A stretch of DNA of 64,000 nucleotides. Source: Diabrotica undecimpunctata (Eukaryota > Arthropoda > Insecta > Coleoptera > Chrysomelidae). A model generated the notes under the pieces. The model saw only the letters and a list, made by a program, of their open reading frames with translations. It had not been told where the DNA came from and did no database searches. This document shows, in pieces, positions 39,260 to 50,242 of this stretch; position 1 is the stretch's first letter, and each line of letters starts with the position of its first letter. The DNA is taken from positions 76,266,660-76,330,659 of the forward strand of contig NC_092810.1 of assembly GCF_040954645.1 (NCBI RefSeq). The letters run 5' to 3'. Both the position numbers and the translations under genes were made by a program.

Positions 39260-40112
39260 TTGCCCCCCTCTTAAAAGATGGTTCCTCCTGGAACCTTGTC
39301 GGGACTGGAACCGGAACTGTATGCTGGTATCGGCAACTGGACCCTCTTTTACAACTTCCAGTTGTATAAAAATGACAAGGGACGGTTTTCTCTCCGCACC
39401 AGTAACTATGCGGATTGCAACAGACTAACACCTGGACTTCGGTGTCTTTAAAGATCTCCTCCACCATATTTCGGATAACCCTCCAATCTAATTGGCGGCA
39501 CTCCAACTTTGGCATGGCTAACTTTTGCACGTCGGACTCTAGTACGTGCTCTCTCAATTGAAGTAAGGCTTCCCATACATCTCGGTAGGTAGGTTGGACA
39601 CGGGCAGTGTCTTTTGTTACCAGGTAGAAAAGGTAACGTGATGCATCTTGGAGTTTCAGGGTTTTACCGGGAGCTGGCACTTGGCATTGAAGTTCTGCAA
39701 CTCGACCAAACTTCCTTCGAAAGACGGATGCTAACCCTAGCGCGTCTTTGATACTGGCCGGGATGGTAAGGGCCAGCGAGTAGTCATCGGGGAGCGCGAG
39801 TAGATCCTGCTTTTCTTCAGTGGTAACACCATGTCTTGCTTTACCGGTACCTCCATAGGCACCCATGAATTCCTCAAACGTGAGGCCAGACACATCTTGG
39901 ACTTGGTTTACTTCCACTTCTTCATCTACGTCGTGGTCACCTTCGAAAGACGCCAGTCGGTTATGGTGTACTATCATCGGCTTTCCCCTCGCAATCTTGC
40001 TTATTCGGTAGATGACATCGTTGATCTTCTCCATAATTAAGTATGGGCCTTCCCAAAACTGCTGCAATTTGGGAGAACAACCTTTTCGTTTCTTGGGATT
40101 ATACAGCCATAC
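39249..40112 (-). pseudogene. Gypsy-A copy 2: GPY/F, macrodomain and CCCH finger
   Basis: The 3' end of the split Gag-Pol, open throughout. It enters from the Gypsy-C junction at 40112 and runs through WEGPYLIMEKINDVIYRISK, the linker with FEEFMGAYGGTGKARHGVTT, the macrodomain and the finger (CHFYTTGSC, then CRYQH) to a stop just inside the LTR. Relative to copy 1 the macrodomain has only a few replacements (for example APGLA to ALGLA and ARDQ to ARVQ) and the finger none. The lysine of YLVTK is kept. Cut off from its own 5' part by 12 kb. Confidence 0.9.
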
Positions 40113-42322
40113 TGTAACGATAAGATTACTTTATCGTTACTGAGAAATTTAAAATAACTTAATTCTGCCTGTAAGGTATGCAACCAACTATACATGTAAT
40201 CGTATGATCAATTGTTTATCAATTGGTCAAACTGCTTACCGCCGCTTCCGCTTAACTTGGAACTGACGGAAGCCGACGATTTTAAAAGTGGAAGAGCTCA
40301 CTTTATATCCAACCTTCGAACGGGTCAAAAGAGTGATCTTTCAACGACCAACGCCACATGGCTCAAGTTATCAGAAAAGAAATTTAAGTTATTCAGAGGT
40401 GATATTAAGTTAAAGAAGGTTTTTTTTTTATATTAGAAGTTTTGGAAAAAGAAGATTTTGGTTCAATTGTTGAAATATTGTTGCGTTGGGTGAGTTTCAT
40501 TTTAATTAAATTTTTTAAAAAATTTTTTAAAATTAATTAATTAAAGTACATCATTTTTTTTTAACCATTATTAGTTTCATATTAAAATCATTTATTCAAT
40601 AATTTTACCTTAATTATATTAGTCAAATCACGTTCAGAATTCTTTCTGTTAGAAATTCTCCTAAGTACACGTTCTCATCAATATCCAAGCAATTCGGTAA
40701 TGTAAGGAGATCCTTCATTACTATTTGCCTATAATATATTCGTGATAAGTTAAATTTTAGTTCTTCAGTGAAATATTCATAGTAAATTCCCAACATTTTT
40801 TTTTTAAATACATAATTTTCGATTAATTTTCCAAGGTCACAAAAAGTGTACGAAACCTTCACTAATTATCATCTTCTGACTAGTTTTTCTTGTCCTAACC
40901 GCCTTGTTGTTTATCAACTCTGAATAAAGCTAATGAGAGCTTCTTTGATTTTATTTTAGTCGTTGGAGGAAGAAAGAATATAAAGTCAATACAATAAACA
41001 TTATTTTGGATTTGGGGTAATAGCTTTCAGTTGAGTTTAGTTTGGAGTTTTTTCGGTTTTTCCCGAATATTGGAATAGCGGTTCAGTTTGGTGCTAGAAC
41101 AGTGGGCTTACAGCTTTCACCCGAACGAGTCCCGGCGGCGTAAGGCGTCCGGAAGAAGAACCTTCTCGGCTTGAGAGTAGACAGGTTTTTTTTTTTACTG
41201 TTTGGTAATATCGTAAAAATAAGTTACTTAAATATTGTTTAAACTTTAGTGAGTGAACGAACCAAAACTTAAAAATAATCCTAGTCAATTTTCGTAAATC
41301 ATATTTGCGTATCATTATATATCTTACATTCAATTTTTTTTCTTAACATCATTTGCTTATTTTTTTTGTGTCATTAAATATTTTAAATATATATATGTAT
41401 TAGTAATAACAGGGTAGGGGTGGATTTTAATACACTTTGTAAGGTCATTTGTGCACAAAGGTCCATTTTGTATTTTTACAGCCCTACTGGTAACGTCACT
41501 GATTTATCTTGGATCTGTTCCTTTCTGAACAGACCAATTGAAATATATTTACAGGTTATCTGATTGGAATCAACTTAGAAATTGTCGAACTGATACATTG
41601 TGTTAAATATAGGGAAGGGTAATAATTGTTTTAATATATAAATAGGTTGGTTGTAGTAAATTTTGTTTTAATTAATGAATAAAACTTCATAATAAAAGTT
41701 CCTACTTTTCTAGCATATTAGAGGGTGTAAATATATTGTAAATAGGGATCAATAGGTTTTTTTTGTATGATAGGGTATTTAAGTTAAATTGTATATTACG
41801 GTTTACAGGTTTTCTATTTTATTATTATTAAATTGGGTTATAAGTAATAATCTGTTTTATTAAACAACCTTTTTTTTAATAAAGTATATCTAGTTACAGA
41901 AAACATAGTTAGCAGCAGCAATAAAGTCACTAGGTGAAGTGTTTGTTAGACTAAGAGTCCAGTAAACATCTTCCCTGGCGCCCAAATCATTCTTCTCTCA
42001 TATATTCCTGTTGTCAGTACTTACCCTTAGTTCGTTTTGGTTATTCTTATATTTCCTTAGTTAATATACATCTTTTCTATTCTTTACTGTTTTCTCAGGG
42101 CATGCAAATAGGCCTAACCCTACCTTGAGTATCAACTGGCCAGTCTCAAGCATACCCAGCTAGCCTAACTGCATTCAGTTTCAACTCTTATTTTAATTTA
42201 GTTTCAAACTTATCTTCACACTACTCTACAGATCTTATAACATCAGGGACATAGTCCCAAGGGATCTGCCTACTATATTTGTTACAGTAGCGCCCAAAGT
42301 GGAGAAATATAATTTTGTTACA
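40113..42322 (+). repeat. Gypsy-C 5' LTR
   Basis: 2,210 bases. Starts with a hairpin (GTAACGATAA / TTATCGTTAC, 10 bp, 40114-40140). Contains a 30-odd-base AT insertion near 40508-40540 that the 3' LTR lacks. No coding content that I can support. Confidence 0.93.
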
Positions 42323-42323
42323 G

Positions 42324-42341
42324 TGGCGTAGTCCAACGTGG
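42324..42341 (+). promoter_or_regulatory. Primer-binding site region of Gypsy-C
   Basis: TGGCGTAGTCCAACGTGG starts one base after the LTR. A similar string, TAGCGCCCAAAGTGG, lies about 36 bases upstream inside the LTR. Confidence 0.55.
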
Positions 42342-42924
42342 AGCCCAGATTTTCAGTAAGATAGTATTCCTTAATTCATTTGTCTCTTTTTTAAACTGTT
42401 TCTAGTTTGTTTGTCTATTTTTGCATATTTTATAGTTATTTAGATCCAGTGTTCTTTGCTACAGTATCTCAGAAATATTGAATAGTGTCTTATATTGCTG
42501 TGTTGGTGGTTTTGTTAACTTTAAATTAATAACTAATTGTAAACCTTCATTTAGTATAATATTTTTCATAATTATATTGGTTTGACATTTCTGGTTTGAT
42601 CGGGTTAGTGATACCTGTACATTTGTTGAGAAATATTGAATAATTTATTGTATTACTATTTACATTGTTATTTGCCAATAGTGGTTTTGTTTAGGTGCGA
42701 TCACACTATATAATATATATTTTTTTTGGTCAATTATTGCATACTATATATAAAAATAAGTTCAATTTACTTATTGTCATTTGATCTCTCAAACCAACTT
42801 TAAATTATTTTAAATATATTTATATTTAAAGGTATAGGTACACCTTTATTAATTACATTTGGTTAAACACATTGTTGATTTTGGTTTGTTGGTGATATTT
42901 TTTTTTTTTTTCCTCTCTTTCATC

Positions 42925-44337
42925 ATGTGTACCTTTAAGGCTGAGCATTTATTAGTTAAGGAAGTGGATTATGAGCTGAGGATAAGGGGAATTCCCTTTG
43001 AAGAGTCTACCAAGGTTGAGAAAAAACACCAATTATTGCGCGGTGCCTTGAAACAAGAGCAAGGAAATAGGAGCTTTCGACAAATTTCTTCTGTAGATAT
43101 TCCTTTTCTGGAACAACAACAGGAGATAAACCAGACGTTGGAGGACCTGGCTCAGAGGATATCCGATTTTAGAGGGACTGTCCATGATAGCATGTATTCC
43201 AGGTTAATTTCTCGTCTTACTCATATCTCTGGTCGTGCACATTTACTATCTTGCTCAGATGAGGAGCAACAAATTTTCAAGCGCTCTATTTCCATTAGAA
43301 TTCTTAGTTTAGAAGGTGAACTTGATTCTCGAGTAAATCCGGCAGCCACTTCCACTCCTATCTCTTCTGTTCATGCAGCTAATTCGTTTTCACACCCTAA
43401 ACCAATTCAGGTACATAAGTGGGGAATTTTGTTTTCTGGTCAAGGTCATCATGATGAAGTCATTACCTTTTTGGAGAGAGTGGAATGTCTTCGTATTTCA
43501 AGAGGTGTGAGTGAGGATGATCTTTTTGCAGCTTCTGCTGAATTATTTACAGGTCCTGCGTTTACTTGGTTTATGAACAACCGTCATAGCTTTTCCACTT
43601 GGTCTGAGTTGGCTCAGAAATTAAAATCTGATTTTCTGCCTTATTCTTTCCAAGATGATCTCCTAGATGAAATCAAAAACCGTAAACAAAAGCCAAACGA
43701 ACCTGCCACTATGTTTATTAACACCATTTTGGGCATGTGTAGTCGACTTGAGACTCCTCTATCCGACTTTGCCAAAATAAAGATCATTCTTAAGTGTCTG
43801 TTGCCTTTTTACCATCAGCAATTAGCTTTAATGGACATTCAGAGTATCGAGGATATCACGGAGAAGTGTAAACGTTTAGAGGAAACTCTATCTTGGTCTT
43901 CTTCTTCTGCAAGGACGTCTCGACCTACTTCTGGTCCTTCATTTAACTTAAGCTTCTCTAGAAATCGTTCTTGGCAACCCAAAACTCATACACAGAATGT
44001 GTCTGTGGTGAATTCGTCTTTGACTTGTTGGAATTGTCGTGAGCCTGGCCATGCATTTTATGAGTGCGTGACACCTCGTACACGTGTTTTCTGTCACGGT
44101 TGTGGTAGAGACAACACACTCAAACGTAACTGTTTTAAGTGTTCGGGAAACGAGCGGACAGAGGCTCGTCCCCTGAGCGTTCCTCAGTCTACAACCCCAT
44201 CAGGGACTACAAACACAACAGTAAACGAAACCACAGGTCCAATACTCCCCAGCACTTCGAAATCACCCGCTCAAGAAAAGAAAAACACTCACCAACCAAA
44301 GCACAACAAACAAAAACCAAAGCAAGCAAAAAAGTAA
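42925..44337 (+). CDS. Gypsy-C Gag
   Basis: 470 codons. The open frame begins at about 42859, but the first ATG is at 42925 (MCTFKAEHLLVKEVDYELRI). A coiled-coil-prone N-terminal part is followed by a Ty3/gypsy capsid region: KWGILFSGQGHHDEVITFLE, FTWFMNNRHSFSTWSELAQK and LKCLLPFYHQQLALMDI. Near the end is a CCHC zinc knuckle, CWNCREPGHAFYEC, and a second cysteine cluster without the histidine (CHGCGRDNTLKRNC). It ends in a lysine-rich tail. The stop at 44335 is immediately preceded by a slippery heptamer. Structural protein that packages element RNA. Confidence 0.9.
   Translation: MCTFKAEHLLVKEVDYELRIRGIPFEESTKVEKKHQLLRGALKQEQGNRSFRQISSVDIPFLEQQQEINQTLEDLAQRISDFRGTVHDSMYSRLISRLTHISGRAHLLSCSDEEQQIFKRSISIRILSLEGELDSRVNPAATSTPISSVHAANSFSHPKPIQVHKWGILFSGQGHHDEVITFLERVECLRISRGVSEDDLFAASAELFTGPAFTWFMNNRHSFSTWSELAQKLKSDFLPYSFQDDLLDEIKNRKQKPNEPATMFINTILGMCSRLETPLSDFAKIKIILKCLLPFYHQQLALMDIQSIEDITEKCKRLEETLSWSSSSARTSRPTSGPSFNLSFSRNRSWQPKTHTQNVSVVNSSLTCWNCREPGHAFYECVTPRTRVFCHGCGRDNTLKRNCFKCSGNERTEARPLSVPQSTTPSGTTNTTVNETTGPILPSTSKSPAQEKKNTHQPKHNKQKPKQAKK
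44328..44334 (+). promoter_or_regulatory. -1 frameshift slippery site A AAA AAG
   Basis: In gag phase the codons read GCA AAA AAG TAA, so the heptamer A-AAA-AAG is correctly placed right before the gag stop. A -1 slip moves translation into the pol frame (KKVTVNH). I did not find an obvious downstream stimulatory hairpin by eye. Confidence 0.75.
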
Positions 44338-47300
44338 CTGTCAACCACACTGCGGTTAACTCGAGCTGTTTGCTTGACCTTAGATTATCTCCACCAGTCG
44401 TAAGTCATAATTTTAGTAATGAACATAATCAGCACAGGGAAACAGTTCCATTTTCTACACCAGTTTGTAAATTTGTTGGCAATGATAATAAGTCTAAGTT
44501 AGTACCATTTTATAATTTGGATGGCCAATATAATATTTTAGATTTTGATATTAATTCTTTATTAGTCAGAAAACATAATGATAACCGACCTTATCTTGAA
44601 ATTAAGATATTAGGACATTCTTGTTTGGCTCTATTAGATAGTGGCTCTAACATTTCTTTAATAGGTTCCTATTCATTACAATTGTTAGAAAACACTAATA
44701 TTAATATTATACCTATTTCTTCCCTGCAAGTCTCTACTGCAGATGGTACCATTCAGTCGATCACAGGTAAATTTGAAACTGAAATTTTAGTTGCAAATAT
44801 TCGCAAAACTATTACCTTTTATATTATACCTTCCGTGCAAAATTCTATAATTCTTGGCATGGATTTTTTAAATGCATTTAATAGCACATTAAATTGTTCG
44901 GACTTTTCGTTCTCTATTTCTTCCTTTAATTTATCAACTGTAAGTGTTATTCGTGAATTTTCTAGTTTGTCTGGAATGGAACAAAAACAGTTAGAGGATA
45001 TTATCTCTAAATTTTCATCTATTTCGTCTAAAGATAAATTAGGCCGTACACATTTAATGTCTCATACTATTGAAGTGAAAACTTCAACTCCTTTCAGACA
45101 GTATCAATATCCCATACCTCAAGCATGGCAAGCAGATTTAGGTAAAGAAATCGATTCAATGCTCTCCTTAAACATTATCGAACCTTCTACCTCTTCATAT
45201 TGTAGTCCTCTGTGGCTTACAAAGAAGAAAGATGGATCATTCAGAATTTGTTTTGATGGTCGTAAATTAAACAGTATCACATCGAATAGGGACGCTTATC
45301 CTATCCCTCGAATAGATGTTATATTAAGCAAACTCCAGAATGCGAAATACATCTCTTCCATTGACTTATCCAAGGCCTTCTTACAAATTCCTTTGAGTGA
45401 AGAGAGCAAGAAATATACTGCTTTCGCTGTTAGTGGTAAAGGATTATTTCAATTTGTCACGATGCCTTTTGGTCTAGTTTCAGCTCCTCAGACGATGTGT
45501 CGTTTAATGGACTTAGTTATTGGTCCACAACTTGAACCATTTGTATTTTATTATTTAGATGATATTTTAGTTGTTACTCCTGATTTTACTTCGCACATTG
45601 AAATATTAGAGAAGTTATTTTCACGCCTTAAAGAGGCTAATCTCACTGTCAACTTGGATAAATGTAATTTTTGTCGTCCTAATCTCAAATTCCTGGGATA
45701 TGTTGTTGATAGTCAAGGTTTGAGGACAGATCCTGACAAGGTAACCGCTATCAAGGACTTCCCCATACCTAAAACAACTACTCAGTTACGTAGGATCTTG
45801 GGTATGTGTGGGTACTATCGAAGGTTTGTACGTTCTTATTCCACTTTATTATCACCTCTTACTGACCTCCTTAAGAATAGGAAAAAGGGTCAGACTATTA
45901 CCTGGAATCCTGAGGCTGATGATGCTTTTCATCGTATTAAAGAAGCTCTTACCAGTGCTCCTGTCATGACTTCTCCTGATTTCAGTGAACACTTTTACCT
46001 CATGACAGATTGTTCTAATACTGCTTCAGGTGGTGTCCTCTTTCAGATGAAAGATGGTTCTGAGCACCCCATAGCGTACACTAGTAAGAAGCTCAATAAG
46101 GCCCAGAAAAATTACTCCACTACTGAGCGGGAACTCCTTGCTATAATTCATGGCTTGGAGGCCTTCAGGTATTATTTAGAAGGTCGTAAGTGTACTTTGA
46201 TCACTGACCATAGTTCGTTGTTGTGGATGCATTCTATGCGTAACCCGTCCCAACGGTTGTCCCGCTGGATTTGTAAGTTATCAGCGTTTGACTATAACAT
46301 TGTCCACCGTAAGGCAAATGGTGTTGTAGTAGCTGATGCTTTGTCTCGAACATTTGATGTCAATCTTCTTGACGTATCCACTTTAGTTCCGGATGCGTGG
46401 TACCATAAAATGTTGGAGAATGTTACTCAGAATCCTGGTCAGTACCCTGATTTTAAAGTGGAACATAATATCCTTTATAAACATGTTGTTAGTCCAATTG
46501 AAGCCTTGACTAATATGTCGGATTGGAAAATTGTCGTCCCAACCGCAAATAGGGATGAAATTCTTCGTACTTTTCATGATAATGTGACATCTGGTCACTT
46601 TGGTTCCTTTAAAACATTTAGTAGGATAGCGGAGCTATATTATTGGCCTGGTATGCGCAACTGTATTAAGAAATATATTTCTAGATGCAAAGTTTGCGCT
46701 ACATGCAAGCCAAGTAATAAGCCACAAGCTGGATTAATGGGTTCTTTTAGGAACATTGACTTCCCATGGCAGATGGTATCTATGGATTTAATTGGACCAT
46801 ACCCTCGTAGTTATAAGGGCAATACCTATTGTTTGGTGGTCGTGGATTACTTCACTAAATTTCCATTAGTTTTTCCTCTTCGTAATGCCACAGTTCCTGC
46901 CATTGTGAAATATTTGGAGGAGCAAGTCTTTTTGTTATTTGGTGTTCCCCAAATTGTCTCTTGTGACAATGGTCCTCAATTTGTAGCTAAGGCTTTTAAA
47001 GACCTTCTAACTAAATACAAAGTTCAGAAGATCTTTTATAACGCTGCGTACCATCCGCAAGCTAATCATAGTGAGCGTGTAAACCGCAGTATTGTTACAG
47101 CCCTAAGATCATATACATACCAAGACCACAGAGCTTGGGATCAATATATTCACTCCATAGCTCAAGCCATAAGAACTTCTGTCCATGAAGTTACGCAGTG
47201 TTCCCCAGCTTATTTAAATTTTGGTCGAAATGTTGCCTTATCTGGTGATTATTTTGGTTTAGTTTCAGGAAATTCCACAAATCTACCTCAAATATCAGAT

Positions 47301-47663
47301 AAACTTCATCGTTTAGATGATATACAGACTCTACCTCCAATATTTGCAGACATCAGGAAGAAATTAAAAACTTCTTACCTTAAGTCACAGGGTCAGTATA
47401 ACTTGAGGAAAAGAGATTTGCGATTCTTTGTTGGTGATCGGGTATTAAAACGTAATTTTGTTAAGTCTAGTAAAGGTGATGCTGTTTCTGCCAAATTTTG
47501 TCAAAAATACGTCCCATGTATTGTCAGTAAAGTAATATCTCCTTTAATATATGAATTGAAAGATAGTTTGTCCAACAAACGTCTTGGTCGATTTCATATA
47601 AAGGACTTATTACCAGATAACACTGTCAATGACTTAGACTCTTCATCGTCAGAAGAAGATTAA
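44338..47663 (+). CDS. Gypsy-C Pol
   Basis: The pol frame is open from 44139, but by the -1 shift it is used from about 44334, giving roughly 1,109 Pol residues after Gag. Protease LALLDSGSNIS (DSG), RT with LTKKKDGSFRICFDGRKLN, MPFGLVSAPQTM and YYLDDILV, RNase H with MTDCSNTASGGVLF, and integrase: zinc-binding FHDN...HFG...C-x2-C, then MDLIGPYP, SCDNGPQF and HSERVNRS for the three acidic residues. The C-terminal tail (GDRVLKRNF...KFCQKYVPCIV) is a GPY/F-like region. There is no macrodomain or CCCH finger here, unlike Gypsy-A. Fully open and motif-complete. Confidence 0.93.
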
Positions 47664-50242
47664 CCTGACAGGATTGATTAGGTTAATTCCTCTTTCTAAA
47701 TTTTGGTAATACTTGATTTTTTAATGAATAGGTAAATGATTGGATTTTGATTTTAGTCACCAGATAGACAATATGGTTTATCTATTATATAATAGTTTTA
47801 GCTTCCCATACTAAATTTAGCTTTGTTGTTATTAGTTATAATATTGAAGTAGGTACAGCAAATTTTTTTTGGTAAATCAAACTGGTGTAGAACTGTCAAC
47901 TCTTCGTACCTTATTATGTTTATATGTGTCATTGCTGTATATTGGTATACATAAATACATGTATATGTTTAGATTTTGTTTATTTGATCCTGAGGTTGTT
48001 TTTGGTAGTTCCTACAGGAAAATTATTAAAATACTTAGTAATATTCTTTGATACATTAGTTAGCATTTGGTCTAAAGAAGTTATCGCGTCATTTGTTTTA
48101 GATAATACAATTTTAGTATACAGTGTGATTCCTAAGTTAGACTTCATTCGTTAAAAATTCAATGAAGTTAGTTGAGATAAAAGTTACGCCGAATTATTAT
48201 GTAACCTTTTGTTATTTTTTTTTTGTATCTAACATTTCTTATGAAATTGGTTTGCCTCGCATGGCTATGCAAATACGTGGGTTCGAAACTTGTGTTACTA
48301 TCAATAGTGCGCACCTGATAGGAAGCAGATTTCAGGGCTCACAATTGCCTGGTTATATCTATCAGACCTTAATCAATTTAAATGCTGAATCTCTATGATA
48401 GAATGTTTAATCATCATCATCATTATTGAAGGATGTACTAAACATTCTAGTATTACAATTCAGAAGTATTATTCTGTTGAAACATAGTCTTAATTTTAAT
48501 CTCACTTCTATTATACATATATTGTCTACCCTTTGTAGCTTTATTATCTAGTTGTGCTGATACAAATGGTAACCTCTTAGATCTCAGCCTTATTAGAATA
48601 TATCTTTTGTATTCAACAATTGAATATTGTGTTTAGCATCAGCTTTCCTGGGAACTCATTTTGTTTTTATATGTAATTAGGAGTCAGGATCAATGTTCTG
48701 TTATATAGATACAAGTAACTAGTGAACATACCCTAATCTGCAGTTTCTTAAGAAATTGACTTTCTTGTTCTCTAGTACTTCTTTGATTGAATGTTTATAA
48801 GAGTTATCCATTTATGATGTCTTAAGGTATTGTATTAGCGATGATTTAGTGATATTTGGTTGGCTTTTTCTGGCTATTCTTATAAATCTGTTGTAGCTAC
48901 AGCTATAGTTAGAGAATTCCAGAATTAGTTAACTCCATTTCGTTATGTCAGTTCTTTAATTTGGTACACTTTCTTCCTGTTGTATTACTCTTATATGTGA
49001 AACTCAACTGTTCATCTATTAGTTCATATATTACTAATATTTGTGTTGGAATACCTTACTCCAATAAGTTTGTCATTCTTGTGTAGATCTTATCTTGAAT
49101 CTGATGCATAACAGATGATGAGCTTAATTTGGGGTGTAATCCATCGTAGGTTGTGGAACTTGATAGGGATACAATGTGGTCTGGAATTTGGTAACCTTCA
49201 ATGACACGAAAGGGAGTCCTAGGAAGATGATTTGGGATTCTTCCGGATGTTCGGCCTAGTCAGGTTGAGTCGTTAGTAGATTCTTGATTATGTTGTATAC
49301 TGACTAAGTATCCCTTATTATACCTATCTACTCATGACTGGAATCAGATCAATTCACATATGCTGCAGACACTTAGTCTGTTATTTCGTTCCAATGGTTC
49401 AGTTTCATGGTACCAAATATTTAGCATCTATAGAGCATAATGATTATTAGGTTGTGGTGATGACCCATGAATTTGCCTGATTGTTTCACATTGGATATGC
49501 CAATATAAATCTGTTGTCCATTGTCGGATCAATTTAGGATAAAATGCATGCTACGATCATTTTTCCTCAATAACTCTTATATCTAGTGTGGTTTTATATT
49601 ACGGTCCATATTTTGGTTTATTGCGAATTGGTTACGAAATCTACTGATTGCTTCACCTTGGATATGCTCTAAAATAAATCTGATGTCCATGGATGGATCA
49701 ATTTTGTATCGTTCATCCCATTCGTCAATTATTTTGAAGATTTGTATTTTTATTAGTTATTTAGTATAAGGTTTTAATAAACATACTATAACTTGTAGGC
49801 ATGAGTGCTTGTGTCATATTTAGTATATTGGATATTAGAACTACCCCTCTTGCATGACTCATAATCTGTGGTTAAGTATAATCGGTCGAGTTAAATGCAA
49901 ATGTGTGGAAGTTATTTGGTATATTCGGTTATATATTAGCAAGTTTTGTATTCATGTATATGATTGGTATAGTGTTCTTGTTGACAATAATTTGGGGTTT
50001 ATTTAAATCTACTTAATCAACTTGAACACAATTTTGGTTTTTAGAATGTCAGTCACGGATGGAAGATTCTGTGCATTTCATATGTTAGCTAGTGTGGTGT
50101 CCTGGACACGCTATATTATTGGCTATTTTGTTCACGTCTGTGATGGATCCCACAGTATATGATTGGTCTTGAATATCTATAGTTACACAGAAAAAAAAAT
50201 TGTTCTTAGGTCAATTTTTTTTTTCTCCAAGTAAAGGGAGAA
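47664..50242 (+). other. Gypsy-C long 3' non-coding region
   Basis: 2.6 kb between pol and the 3' LTR with only short open stretches (60-78 codons), some hydrophobic, none recognisable as an envelope. A diverged direct duplication of about 95 bases occurs at 49449-49545 and 49619-49715 (shared TTGGATATGC, ATAAATCTG, GTCCAT, GGATCAATTT). The polypurine tract GTAAAGGGAGAA ends at 50242. Confidence 0.7.

Noticed and set aside
40212..40436. 74-codon ORF found identically in both Gypsy-C LTRs (also 50342-50566)
   Set aside because: Identity only reflects the LTR duplication. No motif, no ATG-context support, and long LTRs contain such stretches by chance.
42859..42924. N-terminal hydrophobic extension of Gypsy-C Gag as a signal peptide
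   Set aside because: The extension has no ATG start (it begins at TTG) and consists of a poly-T tract; the first ATG is at 42925.
47869..48398. Hydrophobic short ORFs after Gypsy-C pol as a possible envelope
   Set aside because: Too short, overlapping in different frames, with no signal-peptide, cysteine pattern or cleavage motif layout that I can defend.
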